A stretch of 64,000 bases of DNA, from NCBI RefSeq assembly GCF_018101125.2, contig NZ_JAELVF020000002.1, positions 213,853 to 277,852 of the forward strand, in the 5' to 3' direction. The position numbers and the translations under genes were made by a program. Numbering within the stretch: position 1 is the stretch's first letter; every line of letters begins with the position of its first letter. Under the pieces are notes generated by a model that had not been told where the DNA came from, did no database searches, and was given only the letters and a program-made list of their open reading frames with translations. This document shows positions 7,437 to 16,279 of the stretch, in pieces. The stretch comes from Streptomyces tardus (lineage in GTDB: Bacteria; Actinomycetota; Actinomycetes; Streptomycetales; Streptomycetaceae).

Positions 7437-8921
7437 TCAGTGGCGGATGTGCGGCTGGGTCTGGGCGTTGAACTCGTCCAGCCTGACCTTCTTGGCACCG
7501 TCGGTGCGCCGGTCCTTCAGCTCCAGGACGTCGAAGCCGTTCTGATCGTTGCTGTAGATGTGACCGTTGTACCAATATGCACTCCAGCTACCGCCGAAGG
7601 TGAGACCGGTGGTGGACTCCGGTCCGCGCTCGAACCAGCCGATCTCCTCGGGCTTGTTGGAGTCGGTGAAGTCCCAGACCGACACCCCGCCCTGGTACCA
7701 GGACTGCACCATGATGTCGCGGCCCTCGACCGGGATCAGCGAGCCGTTGTGCGAGACGCAGTTCTCGGTGTCCGCCTGGTGGCGCGAGATCTTGAAGTAG
7801 TTCTGGAAGGAGAGCTCGGTCTTCTTGCCCTTGCCCTTCAGGTGGTAGATCCCGTTGGCACCCTTCTCGCTGCCGGTCTCCTCGTTGCACATGGCGCCGC
7901 CGCCACCACCGAGCTCGTCGGTGAAGACGACCTTGCGGCCGTCGTTGCTGAAGGTGGCGGAGTGCCAGAAGGCGAAGTTCTCCTCGTCACGGACGCGTTC
8001 GACCACCTTGGGCCGGTCCGGCCTGCTGATGTCCATCACGATGCCGTCACCCATGCAGGCGCCCGCCGCGATCTTGAACTTCGGATACGAGGTGATGTCG
8101 TGGCAGCCGGTCGTCTCGACCTTCTCGGGCCGGTCCGGGTTCCCGGGGAAGCCGCCGTCGGGGAACAGGCCCTCGAAACGCACGAGTTCGGCCTTCTGCG
8201 GGGACTTCTTCGGCACCTTCACGATCGAGATTCCGTCGTGCGGGGGCTGGCAGTCGGGGAAGGACTCGTCCGGGAAGTACGAGGAGACGTACACGTAGAC
8301 GTTCTTGCGGTCCGGCACCAGGGTGTGCGTGTGGGAACCGCACGCCGTTTCCACCGCGGAGACGTAGCGGGGCTTGGTCTTGTCGCTGATGTCGAAGACC
8401 CGCACGCCCTCCCAGGAGTCCTTCTCGTCCGGCGGACCGGAGGCGCTGTGGCAGGTGTCGTCACTGCGCGAGGAGTCGACGGAGAGGATCAGCAGGTCGC
8501 CGGTGACGGAGATGTCGTTCTGTGAACCGGGGCAGAGCACCTGGCTGACGATCTTCGGGGACTTGGGCCGGCTGATGTCGTAGATGACGAAGCCGTCGTA
8601 GTTGCCCGCGAAGGCGTACTTGCCCTGGAAGGCCAGGTCGCTGTTGGTCCCGAGGATGGCGCCCTTGGGCGTGTTCGACAGGTGGCGCATGTTCTTGCTC
8701 ATGTCGATCTCGCCCGATCCGGGTATCTCACCGGACTTGATGGACTTCTCGACTTCCGCCTGCTCGGCCCTGGACACGTCCTCGGCCACCCGCGGGGTGT
8801 CACCCGGGTCGGGCGTGGCGACCGCCGGTTGTGCGGTCAGCAGCGCGGCGAGCACGCCCACCGCGGCCGCGGCCGCTCCCAGGCGTCTGCGCCGCACGCG
8901 GGATGTGTGCAACGAGGTCAA
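7437..8921 (-). CDS. Secreted LVIVD-repeat beta-propeller protein
   Basis: A 494-residue exported protein. A twin-Arg-rich N-terminus (SRVRRRRLGAAAAAVGVL) leads to a hydrophobic stretch and an ALA-type cleavage site near residue 36 (AVATPDPG). The body has repeated propeller strands of LVIVD type, such as GFVIYDISRPKSPKIV, VRVFDISDKTKPRYV and GIVMDISRPDRPKVV. Function is unknown; related proteins are extracellular. The start is a TTG at 8921 with a strong site AAGGAGGAAGC just before it. It is divergent from the DUF305 gene, a pair I recall occurring together in other Streptomyces. Confidence 0.8.
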   Translation of the reverse strand: MTSLHTSRVRRRRLGAAAAAVGVLAALLTAQPAVATPDPGDTPRVAEDVSRAEQAEVEKSIKSGEIPGSGEIDMSKNMRHLSNTPKGAILGTNSDLAFQGKYAFAGNYDGFVIYDISRPKSPKIVSQVLCPGSQNDISVTGDLLILSVDSSRSDDTCHSASGPPDEKDSWEGVRVFDISDKTKPRYVSAVETACGSHTHTLVPDRKNVYVYVSSYFPDESFPDCQPPHDGISIVKVPKKSPQKAELVRFEGLFPDGGFPGNPDRPEKVETTGCHDITSYPKFKIAAGACMGDGIVMDISRPDRPKVVERVRDEENFAFWHSATFSNDGRKVVFTDELGGGGGAMCNEETGSEKGANGIYHLKGKGKKTELSFQNYFKISRHQADTENCVSHNGSLIPVEGRDIMVQSWYQGGVSVWDFTDSNKPEEIGWFERGPESTTGLTFGGSWSAYWYNGHIYSNDQNGFDVLELKDRRTDGAKKVRLDEFNAQTQPHIRH

Positions 8922-9104
8922 AGCTTCCTCCTTGGATCGGCCCTGACCGGCCCGGACTTGGGCCCGCCGGGGACCCCGGCAGTATCCCGCTTCTCATGTA
9001 CATTCCAATAGAACGAAACAAGGTTGTCATCCACACCGGTCTCAGCGTCGGTCAACCACGTGCTAGGAACAGACGACTTGCACCCCTCGCCACAGGAGGA
9101 TCTC

Positions 9105-9770
9105 GTGACGCGTCGTCACCCCACCCGGCGTACCGCGCGTACGGTCTCCGCGCTCCTGGCGCTCGTTCTGCTGACCGGCGCCGCGGGCTGCTCGGGCTCG
9201 GACTCGGACTCCGACGACAGCGCCGGGCCCGAGGTGATCGCTCCGGGCAGGCCTGGCGAGGAGGCGACGACCGTCTCCCCCGACGAGGCGAAGGCGGCGC
9301 ACCGCAGGCAGAACCGGCCGAACCGGGCCGACATCACCTTCCACACCATGATGATCGTCCACCACCAGCAGGCGCTGGACATGTCCGAGCTCGCCGAGAA
9401 GCACGCGGAGGACAAGCGGGTGGGCAGGCTCGCGGACCGGATCAGGACGGCCCAGGGGCCCGAGATCACCTTCATGCGCGCCTGGTTGAAACGGAACGCA
9501 GCAAACGACCCGTCCGGTTCCGCGGAGGATCACGACCACTCCACGATGCCCGGCATGGCGAACGCCAAGCAGCTCGGGGAGTTGCAGGAGGCCCGCGGTG
9601 AGAAGTTCGACGCGCTGTTCCTCACGCTCATGAGCACCCACCACGAGGGCGCCGTGACCATGGCCCTGGACGTCCTGAGCGAGGGCAACGACATCACCAC
9701 CTCGGAGCTCGCCACCGAGATCGCCGCCCAGCAGAAGGCGGAGATCGGCCGGATGCGCTCCCTGCGCTGA
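9105..9770 (+). CDS. DUF305 domain lipoprotein
   Basis: A 221-residue predicted lipoprotein. The N-terminus RRTARTVSALLALVLLTGAAGCSG has a lipobox-like end with Cys at about residue 29, followed by an Asp/Ser-rich linker. Two DUF305 halves follow: TFHTMMIVHHQQALDMSELA and FLTLMSTHHEGAVTMALDVL, each with paired His residues and downstream His/Met residues that could bind a metal. The family is a ferritin-like four-helix bundle of unknown function, often near copper-handling genes. GTG at 9105 is chosen for the AGGAGGA site 4 bp upstream and because the signal peptide starts there; the frame is open to 9024. It is divergent from the LVIVD gene across about 180 bp. Confidence 0.82.
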   Translation: MTRRHPTRRTARTVSALLALVLLTGAAGCSGSDSDSDDSAGPEVIAPGRPGEEATTVSPDEAKAAHRRQNRPNRADITFHTMMIVHHQQALDMSELAEKHAEDKRVGRLADRIRTAQGPEITFMRAWLKRNAANDPSGSAEDHDHSTMPGMANAKQLGELQEARGEKFDALFLTLMSTHHEGAVTMALDVLSEGNDITTSELATEIAAQQKAEIGRMRSLR

Positions 9771-10057
9771 CGCCGCTCCCGGTCGCCCTGCGCCCACCCC
9801 CGCCGCACCCGCTCCCGCATCCACCCTCGCCGCACCCTCGCCCGCTGTCGCCCGTGCTGCTGTGTGCCGCAGCCGGGCGACAGGCTCCCGACCCCCTTCC
9901 CCACCTGCAGGAAGGCAGCGCCGGGCGGCGATTGTCAGTGGCCGGGTGCAGACTGCGGAGCAGGTGCCGCAGTGGGGTCTTCCGGGCCGTTGCGCGGTGC
10001 CTGACCTCAGACCGCAGGGCCGGACAGGGACAAGGACGTCCCGAAGGGTTGGGCAGC

Positions 10058-11085
10058 ATGTCGCAGGTACTCCTCGCCGTGGGCACACGCAAAGGACTCT
10101 TTCTCTTCTCTCGCGCGGCCGACGGGAGTTGGAGCCCGGCCGGCGGGCCGCACTTCGTCGACCAGGCGGTGTACGCCCTGGCCATCGACACCCGTGCGCC
10201 GGGCCCCAGGCTGCTGGTCGGCGGGGACAGCGCGCACTGGGGGCCCTCGGTCTTCCACTCCGACGACCTCGGCGCCACCTGGCACGAGCCCGCGAAGCCC
10301 GCGATCTCCTTCCCCGAGGACACCGGTGCCTCGCTGGAGCGGGTGTGGCAGCTGCGGCCGGCAGGCGACTCGGAGCCCGACGTCGTCTACGCCGGCACCG
10401 AGCCCGCGGCGCTCTACCGATCGACGGACCGGGGCGAGTCGTTCAGCCTGGTCCGGCCGCTGTGGGACCATCCTCACCGCCCCCAGTGGGAGCCTGGCGG
10501 CGGCGGGCTCGGGCTGCACACCGTGCTTCCCGATCCGCGCGACCCCCGTTCGCTGCTGGTCGCGATCTCCACCGGCGGCGTATACCGCACCGAGGACGGC
10601 GGCGAGAGCTGGACCGCGTCCAACTCCGGTGTCTCCACGGTGTTTCTGCCCGGCCCGGCACCGGAGTTCGGCCAGTGCGTGCACAAGGTCGCGCGAGACG
10701 CGGTCGATCCCGACCGCCTCTACCTGCAGAACCACTGGGGCTTCTTCCGCAGCGACGACGGGGGTCGGCACTGGGCCGCCATCGAGTCGGGTCTGCCCTC
10801 CACCTTCGGCTTCCCTGTCGCCGCCCACCCGCACCGGGCGGACACCGCGTACGCCTTCCCGCTCAATGCCGACTCCGACCGCGTCCCGGCCGAGCGGCGC
10901 TGCCGTGTGTACCGCACCGAGGACGCCGGCCGCAGCTGGTCCCCGCTGGAGTCCGGGCTGCCCCACGAGCCGCACTTCGGGCCCGTTCTGCGGGACGCCC
11001 TGTGCACCGACGACCACGACCCCGCCGGCGTCTACTTCGGCAACCGCAACGGCGAGCTCTACGTCGCCACCGACGACGGCGACAG
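10058..11085 (+). pseudogene. BNR/Asp-box repeat (sialidase-like propeller) protein, natural 3' end lost
   Basis: The first 343 residues read as a normal bacterial BNR/WD40-like propeller protein: MSQVLLAVGTRKGLFLFS, then Asp-box repeats STDRGESF, TEDGGESW, SDDGGRHW, TEDAGRSW and TDDGDSW. Homologues I recall end soon after the last Asp-box in a short tail of PDVLCVRA type. Here, directly after DDGDSW at 11085, the frame enters a patchwork of copied fragments and stays open by chance to 11743, adding about 218 unrelated residues. The start ATG at 10058 follows GAAGGG. The enzyme role of this family is not established. It is either a chimeric real gene or an assembly error. Confidence 0.75.
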
Positions 11086-11938
11086 CTGGCGGCGGCGGGC
11101 TCGGGCTGCACACCGTGCTTCCCGATCCGCGCGACCCCCGTTCGCTGCTGGTCGCGATCTCCACCGGCGGCGTATACCGCACCGAGGACGCCGGCCGCAG
11201 CTGGTCCCCGCTGGAGTCCGGGCTGCCCCACGAGCCGCACTTCGGGCCCGTTCTGCGGGACGCACGCAATCTCCGGCCGCTGTGGGACCATCCTCACCGC
11301 CCCCAGTGGGAGCCTGGAGAACATCTTCCGCGAGATGCACACGGACCTGGGCACGCCCAGGCCCTCCAGCGGCGATCTGCCCGGCCCGGCACCGGAGTTC
11401 GGCCAGTGCGTGCACAAGGTCGCGCGAGACGCGGTCGATCCCGACCGCCTCTACCTGCAGAACCACTGGGGCTTCTTCCGCAGCGACGACGGGGGTCGCG
11501 CGGATCGGGAAGCACGGTGTGCAGCCCGAGCCCGCCGCCGCCAGGCTCCCGGGCAGCGGTCTCACCTCCGGCGCCACCGCGAACGACAGCCCGACCGCGT
11601 GCCCCGGGGTGGGGTACGGGTCCTGGCCGACGATCAGGACCCGGACATCCTGGAAGGGCTGCTGGAACGCGCGCAGTACGTGCTCGCCCGCGGGCGGGGC
11701 GAGTCGGCGGACGTTCTGCGTGTACGAGCCCGCAGGTTCCTGATCCGCCCACCCCTCCCCGATGTCCGCGGACATCGGGGAGGGGTGGGCGGACTCCACG
11801 CACGGAACACCGCCCAGCAGCGGCCGGAGATTGCGTGCGTCCCGCAGAACGGGCCCGAAGTGCGGCTCGTGGGGCAGCCCGGACCCTCCCGAGTCCACTC
11901 CGAGGACCCAGGAGGCGCTAACGGTAGCCGCCAGTCGA
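11086..11938. other. Scrambled block built from short copies of flanking genes
   Basis: Nearly all of this 853 bp is copied from nearby sequence. Direct copies: 11086-11190 of 10494-10598; 11175-11263 of 10910-10998; 11256-11282 of 12414-12440; 11272-11317 of 10452-10497; 11308-11379 of 12180-12251; 11376-11498 of 10645-10767; 11744-11773 of 12465-12494. Inverted copies: 11494-11550 of 10488-10544; 11541-11695 of 12035-12189; 11764-11844 of 12414-12494; 11837-11884 of 10951-10998; 11874-11938 of 12565-12629 with two mismatches. Neighbouring pieces overlap by 4-16 bp of shared sequence at each switch. Only about 48 bp (11696-11743) has no source in the window; it encodes ADVLRVRA in one frame, resembling the lost C-terminus of the BNR protein. 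Confidence 0.9.
11744..11793. repeat. Perfect 50-bp palindrome without spacer
   Basis: The sequence reads identically on both strands from 11744 to 11793, centred on GTCCGCGGAC. It arises where a direct copy of 12465-12494 meets an inverted copy of 12414-12494, so it is a fold-back junction inside the scrambled block. Confidence 0.9.
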
Positions 11939-11966
11939 GCCCGGCTGGGCCAAAGCGCTGGAGCCG

Positions 11967-12584
11967 GTGGCCGGGCAGATCGCCGTGATGGGCGACTTCC
12001 TGCGCGCCGAGATCGCCCAGGGCCGTACCTATCTGCCCGCGGGCGAGCACGTACTGCGCGCGTTCCAGCAGCCCTTCCAGGATGTCCGGGTCCTGATCGT
12101 CGGCCAGGACCCGTACCCCACCCCGGGGCACGCGGTCGGGCTGTCGTTCGCGGTGGCGCCGGAGGTGAGACCGCTGCCCGGGAGCCTGGAGAACATCTTC
12201 CGCGAGATGCACACGGACCTGGGCACGCCCAGGCCCTCCAGCGGCGATCTGACGCCCTGGGCAGGTCAGGGCGTGCTGTTGCTCAACAGGGCGCTCACCA
12301 CTGCCCCGCGCAAGCCCGCCGCCCATCGCGGCAAGGGTTGGGAGCAGGTCACCGAGCAGGCAATCAGGGCGCTCGCAGGCCGGGGCACTCCGTTGGTGGC
12401 GGTGCTCTGGGGCCGGGACGCACGCAATCTCCGGCCGCTGCTGGGCGGTGTTCCGTGCGTGGAGTCCGCCCACCCCTCCCCGATGTCCGCGGACCGGGGT
12501 TTCTTCGGCTCGCGTCCGTTCAGCCGAGTCAACGAACTGCTGAGCGGCCAGGGCGCCCAGCCGGTCGACTGGCGGCTCCCGTGA
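11967..12584 (+). CDS. ung: Uracil-DNA glycosylase, family 1 (5' end disrupted)
   Basis: Removes uracil from DNA to start base-excision repair. The sequence shows the water-activating motif VGQDPYPTPGHAVGLSF, the LLLNRALTTAP and KGWEQVTEQAI regions, and the catalytic-loop motif SAHPSPMSADRGFFGSRPFS. Streptomyces homologues I recall begin with a short leader and then VEPGWAKALEPVAGQIA. Here the VEPGWAKALEP part is in frame from 11934, but an in-frame TAG lies at 11925 and upstream sequence is the scrambled block, so the natural ATG and ribosome site are gone. GTG at 11967 is the first start left and would lose about 11 conserved residues before GQIA, plus the leader. Expression is doubtful if the junction is real. 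The TGA overlaps the next gene's GTG. Confidence 0.85.
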   Translation: MAGQIAVMGDFLRAEIAQGRTYLPAGEHVLRAFQQPFQDVRVLIVGQDPYPTPGHAVGLSFAVAPEVRPLPGSLENIFREMHTDLGTPRPSSGDLTPWAGQGVLLLNRALTTAPRKPAAHRGKGWEQVTEQAIRALAGRGTPLVAVLWGRDARNLRPLLGGVPCVESAHPSPMSADRGFFGSRPFSRVNELLSGQGAQPVDWRLP

Positions 12585-13585
12585 GCGCCTCCTGGGTCCT
12601 CGGAGTGGACTCGGGAGGGTCCGGGCTGCGGATCGCCCTGGCGCGCGCCGAGACGGGCACCGGGGCCCGCTCCGGCGGCACCCCCGCACGGGCGCCGGAG
12701 CCGGTCGGTCGAGTCCACCGGTTCGAGCCGCTGCGCACCGGCTCCGACGGCATCGACAGCGCCCAGCTGCTCGACCGGCTGCTGCCGTCCGCGCGCGGAC
12801 TGCTGGCCGAGGCGGGAGCCGAGCGTCCGGAAGCGGTGTGCATCGGCGCCGCGGGGATGGCGACCCTCGGCGACGGGCTGCGCGGAACGCTGCCCGGCGC
12901 CCTGCGGCGGGAGTTGGGCGTCGTGCGCTTGGCGCTCGCCGCCGACACGGTGGCGGGCTACGCGGCGGCCCTCGGCGAGGAGCCCGGCGCGGTCGTCGCT
13001 GCGGGCACCGGGATGATGGCGCTCGGCACCGACCTGCGGCAGTGGCGCCGGGCCGACGGCTGGGGCCACCTCCTCGGGGACTGCGGCGGCGGCGCATGGA
13101 TCGGCCGGGCGGGCCTGGAGTGCGCGATGCGCGCGCACGACGGGAGGACCGGCGGCAGCGCCGCCCTGCTCGCCCGCGCCGAGCGGCGCTTCGGCCCGGC
13201 CGGCGAGCTGCCGGGGCAGCTCTACCCCCGTACGGACCGGCCCGCAGTGCTGGCCTCCTTCGCCCCGGACGTCGCCGATCTCGCCGCGTCCGGGGATCCC
13301 CGGGCGATCTCGATCATGTCCGGCGCCGCCGAGGAGATCGCGGTCTCCGCCGTGGCCGCGATGCCCGCCCTGCCCTCGGCTCGACTCGCCCTGACGGGCG
13401 GGCTGTTGGAGCTCGGCGAGGCGTTGACCGCGCCGCTGCTGCGGCAGCTCGCCGAACGGCTGCCGGACACCGCGGTGAGCCGCGCCGAGGGACAGCCGCT
13501 CGCCGGTGCCCTGCGTCTCGCCGCCGCGCTGCCGGAGGGGCGGCTGCGGCTGCCGGTCGACGGCCGGCTGTTGAGCGTGTTCTGA
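12581..13585 (+). CDS. BadF/BadG-type ATPase, N-acetylglucosamine-kinase-like
   Basis: A 334-residue ASKHA-fold kinase. It has the N-terminal phosphate-1 loop VLGVDSGGSGLRIAL (about residues 5-19), a connecting GAAGMATLGDG, the phosphate-2 region AAGTGMMALG and GWGHLLGDCGGGAWIG, and the adenosine motif LALTGGLLELG. This set matches the eukaryote-type GlcNAc kinase/BadF family, which phosphorylates amino sugars with ATP. The sugar is an inference. The GTG start overlaps the ung stop (GTGA), showing translational coupling. The first 49 bp of this gene region also appear, inverted, in the scrambled block at 11874-11922. Confidence 0.8.
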   Translation: MSASWVLGVDSGGSGLRIALARAETGTGARSGGTPARAPEPVGRVHRFEPLRTGSDGIDSAQLLDRLLPSARGLLAEAGAERPEAVCIGAAGMATLGDGLRGTLPGALRRELGVVRLALAADTVAGYAAALGEEPGAVVAAGTGMMALGTDLRQWRRADGWGHLLGDCGGGAWIGRAGLECAMRAHDGRTGGSAALLARAERRFGPAGELPGQLYPRTDRPAVLASFAPDVADLAASGDPRAISIMSGAAEEIAVSAVAAMPALPSARLALTGGLLELGEALTAPLLRQLAERLPDTAVSRAEGQPLAGALRLAAALPEGRLRLPVDGRLLSVF

Positions 13586-13605
13586 GCCGTCCGGAGCGTG
13601 CCCAC

Positions 13606-13634
13606 GGTGCCGCCGTCAGCGCTGCGGCGGCACC
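13606..13634 (+). terminator. Hairpin terminator after the kinase gene
   Basis: GGTGCCGCCG pairs with CGGCGGCACC in a 10-bp perfect stem with a 9-nt loop, 20 bp after the stop codon. Confidence 0.6.
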
Positions 13635-13843
13635 ACGGTGCCGGCCACTCGGTACCGGCCACAGGCTGCACTGACCACACCAACACCGACCACAGCGGCA
13701 GTGACCTCGGTGAACCACTTGGGCGGACCCACCAAAACGCAGGCTCCGACTGCCGTCCGCCACGCGGGAGATAACGGGACAGAGGCCCCTTTAACACCCC
13801 CGGACCACATGCGGGAGCCATCAAGGCATTAGCATGCGGCGCC

Positions 13844-14743
13844 ATGAGCTCCTCTACCGGCCCCGACAATGGCCTGCCCGTCCGAATGCCTCGCCCCCGA
13901 CAGTCGGGACGACACCGCCGCCCCGAGCCCGTCGTCGCCCCCGACGGCGCTCCCGCCCTGGTGCTCGCCGTACCCGGTGCGCCCAGCGGTGCGGTCCGGA
14001 GCCTGGCCGAGGAGATCCTGAGCATAGCCCGCTCGGAACTGCCGGGCATGGACGCCAGGATCGGCTATGTCGACGGCCAGGACGAGGAGTTCCCCGCACT
14101 GGAGAACGTGCTGGCGCAGATCGCGGCGGAGCGCGCCGCCGCCGGGGTGGACGCGGAGCAGTCACCGGCCGCGATCGTCATTCCGCTGCTTGCGGGGCCG
14201 GACGCCGCGCTGATGCGGCGGGTGCGTCAGGCGGTGCTCAACAGCGGTTCGGGCGCGGAGCTGACCGATGTGCTCGGCCCGCACCCCCTGCTGGCCGAGG
14301 GCGTGCACGTCCGGCTCTCCGAGGCCGGTCTCGCCCGGGCCGACCGGGCTCGGCTGTTCACCGTGGCCACCGCCGCCGACGGCATCATCCTGGCCACCGT
14401 GGGCGGCGAGGAGGCCGTCCAGGTCGCCGGCATCACCGGCATGCTGCTCGCAGCCCGCCTCGCGGTTCCGGTGCTGGCCGCGCCGCTCGACGAGGAGGGC
14501 GCGATCGCCCGTACCGCCGAGCAGTTGACCTCCTCGGGCTCGCAGCACCTCGCGCTGGCTCCGTGCCTCATCGGCCCGGAGGTCCCGGAGGGGTTGCTCG
14601 CCTCCGCCGCGCAGGAGGCCGGATGTCAGACCGCCGAGCCGCTCGGCGCCTACCCGGCGATCGGCAAGCTCGTCGCCTCCGCCTACGGCGCCAAGGCCGG
14701 CATCGCGGGTCCCGGACAGCAGCAGGGTGCCGTGCTGCGCTGA
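13844..14743 (+). CDS. CbiX/sirohydrochlorin-chelatase-like protein
   Basis: A 299-residue soluble protein. After a Pro/Arg-rich N-terminus of about 45 residues, it shows two similar halves: VLAVPGAPSGAVRSLAEEIL with IVIPLLAGPDAALMRRVRQA, and TVATAADGIILATVGGEE with VPVLAAPLDEEGA. These fit the CbiX/CbiK chelatase fold, which inserts Co or Fe into sirohydrochlorin. However, the usual first-strand His (GHG or HGS) is not visible, having AVPGAP in its place, so chelatase activity is uncertain. No other cobalamin or siroheme gene is nearby. ATG at 13844 has no clear ribosome site. Confidence 0.6.
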   Translation: MSSSTGPDNGLPVRMPRPRQSGRHRRPEPVVAPDGAPALVLAVPGAPSGAVRSLAEEILSIARSELPGMDARIGYVDGQDEEFPALENVLAQIAAERAAAGVDAEQSPAAIVIPLLAGPDAALMRRVRQAVLNSGSGAELTDVLGPHPLLAEGVHVRLSEAGLARADRARLFTVATAADGIILATVGGEEAVQVAGITGMLLAARLAVPVLAAPLDEEGAIARTAEQLTSSGSQHLALAPCLIGPEVPEGLLASAAQEAGCQTAEPLGAYPAIGKLVASAYGAKAGIAGPGQQQGAVLR

Positions 14744-14765
14744 GACACTCGCGCCGCGCGTACGA

Positions 14766-14812
14766 CAGTGCCCCCGAACCCCTCGGAGCGATCCGGGGGT
14801 TCGGGGGCACTG
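14766..14812. terminator. Bidirectional terminator between convergent genes
   Basis: CAGTGCCCCCGAACCCC pairs with GGGGTTCGGGGGCACTG, extended by an imperfect CCGG base, around a short loop. It lies between the convergent CbiX-like and lactonase genes and can stop both. Confidence 0.8.
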
Positions 14813-14839
14813 CCACGTCCGGGCGGGCCGGGCGGCGGA

Positions 14840-15895
14840 TCAGCCGAACACGACGCAGCTGACCGCGGGCGCAGGCACCGCGCCGGCCGGCGTCGGTACG
14901 CCCGTCACGGGGTCGAGATCGAACCAGACCACTTCGCCGGAAACCTCGTTGGCGGCGTAGAGGTGACGTCCGCCCGGCCCGAGCACCAGGTCCCGGGGCC
15001 ACCGCCCGCCGCAGGAGACAGTTTCGACCAGCTCCGCGCTGCCCTCTTCGGCCTCGAGGCGGAAGACGGCGATGGTGTCGTCGCCGCGGTTGGCGACCCA
15101 GGCGGTGCTTCCGTCGGCCGAGAGCGTCAGCGCCGAGGGGTAGTTCTCGCCCTGGGCACCGGGCGCGCGGGTGCTCACCGAGCGGACCGGCCGCAGCGTG
15201 CCGCTCTCGCCGTCCCAGCGGCAGCCGGTCAGGGTGGAGCCCAACTCGCTGACCACGTACACCACTTCGCCCGCCGGGTGGAAGGCCGGATGGCGCGGGC
15301 CGCTGCCGGCGGTGAGCTCCGCCTGCCCGTGCGGGATCAGGGCGGCTCCGGTGTGGTCGAGGCGGTAGACCCACACCGAGTCCGTACCGAGGTCGGTGGA
15401 GAGCAACCAGTGCCAGCGCGGATCGGCGACCACCGCGTGCGCGTGCGGCCCCGCCTGGCGGTCGGGGTCCGGTCCGCTGCCGCGGTGCGGGCGCACCTCG
15501 GGCTCCGCCCCGCCCACGCTGCCGTCGCTGCGCACCGCCAGCGCGGTGACGCTGCCCGAGGTGTAGTTGGCGGTGAACAACTGCCCCGCCGCAACGGTCA
15601 GATGGGTGGGTCCGCTCGCCCCGACCGACACCGGCCCGTCACCGAGCAGCCGCGGGCTGCCCGGCTCGGCGAGCGAGAAAGCGGCGACCGCCCCCTCCTC
15701 CTGCTCACTGACCGCGTACAGGAACGCCGAGCCCGGGGCCAGGGTGAGGTAGGAGGGGTTCACCACCTCGTCGCAGTGCCCCCGCACTGTCAGCGCCCCG
15801 CTGTCGGTGTCGACGGCCGCGGTGGTGACGCCCCGCCCGCCGTCCTTGGTGAACGATCCGAAGTAAGCCCACTGCCCGTTCCCCGTGCCGGCCAC
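14840..15895 (-). CDS. Lactonase family (6-phosphogluconolactonase-type) beta-propeller protein
   Basis: A 351-residue seven-bladed propeller of the YbhE/Pgl lactonase family. Motifs include WAYFGSFTKDGGRGVTTAAVD, NPSYLTLAPGSAFLYAVSE, GPHAHAVVADPRWHWLLSTDLGTD split by short loops, and VANRGDDTIAVF. Members hydrolyse 6-phosphogluconolactone or related carbohydrate lactones, but most Streptomyces copies are untested. There is no signal peptide. The start is the GTG at 15895, preceded by GAGGAGAGG about 9 bp upstream. The gene is convergent with the CbiX-like gene across a strong terminator. Confidence 0.82.
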   Translation of the reverse strand: MAGTGNGQWAYFGSFTKDGGRGVTTAAVDTDSGALTVRGHCDEVVNPSYLTLAPGSAFLYAVSEQEEGAVAAFSLAEPGSPRLLGDGPVSVGASGPTHLTVAAGQLFTANYTSGSVTALAVRSDGSVGGAEPEVRPHRGSGPDPDRQAGPHAHAVVADPRWHWLLSTDLGTDSVWVYRLDHTGAALIPHGQAELTAGSGPRHPAFHPAGEVVYVVSELGSTLTGCRWDGESGTLRPVRSVSTRAPGAQGENYPSALTLSADGSTAWVANRGDDTIAVFRLEAEEGSAELVETVSCGGRWPRDLVLGPGGRHLYAANEVSGEVVWFDLDPVTGVPTPAGAVPAPAVSCVVFG

Positions 15896-16279
15896 GACTG
15901 CCGCCTCTCCTCGAGCCCTGCTACCGCACTGCCCCGCGACCCTCCGTACGGCGTGGACGCGGTACGGGGCGCGGGTCGCGGCTCAGCCGACCGTAGCAGT
16001 TGGTCTGGACCATGCCCCAGACATACGCGCCCGCGAAACCGTCCGGAAGCTGTCGCGCGGCGGGCGGCTGCGCGGGCGCCGCGCCGAGGTGACGCGCCCG
16101 GCCGACTCCGGCCGTACGGGGCGACGGCCCGCACAGTGCCCTCCGGCGGCGCGGACGATACCCGTCCGGACGGCTCGCGGGATGTCGGCGGCACCGGCTT
16201 CGTATGGCGCCCTGCTGCTCGCAGCGGTGCGCACCGACCGCGCCGGACGCGACCTTCGGGGCCTTCGGTACGACTCCGC
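15896..16279. other. Gene-poor spacer
   Basis: 384 bp between the lactonase and FUSC genes (both minus strand). Open frames exist on both strands, but they look like GC-driven shadows with Arg/Pro-rich content and no recognisable motif. No terminator or promoter stands out. Confidence 0.4.

Noticed and set aside
11086..11743. C-terminal extension of the BNR protein to a 561-residue product
   Set aside because: The added frame is a chance reading through copied fragments in changing frames and orientations, not a conserved domain.
13834..14862. 342-residue Arg-rich frame overlapping the CbiX-like gene
   Set aside because: Shadow frame of the CbiX-like gene, Arg/Gly/Ala-rich without motifs, and it overruns the terminator region.
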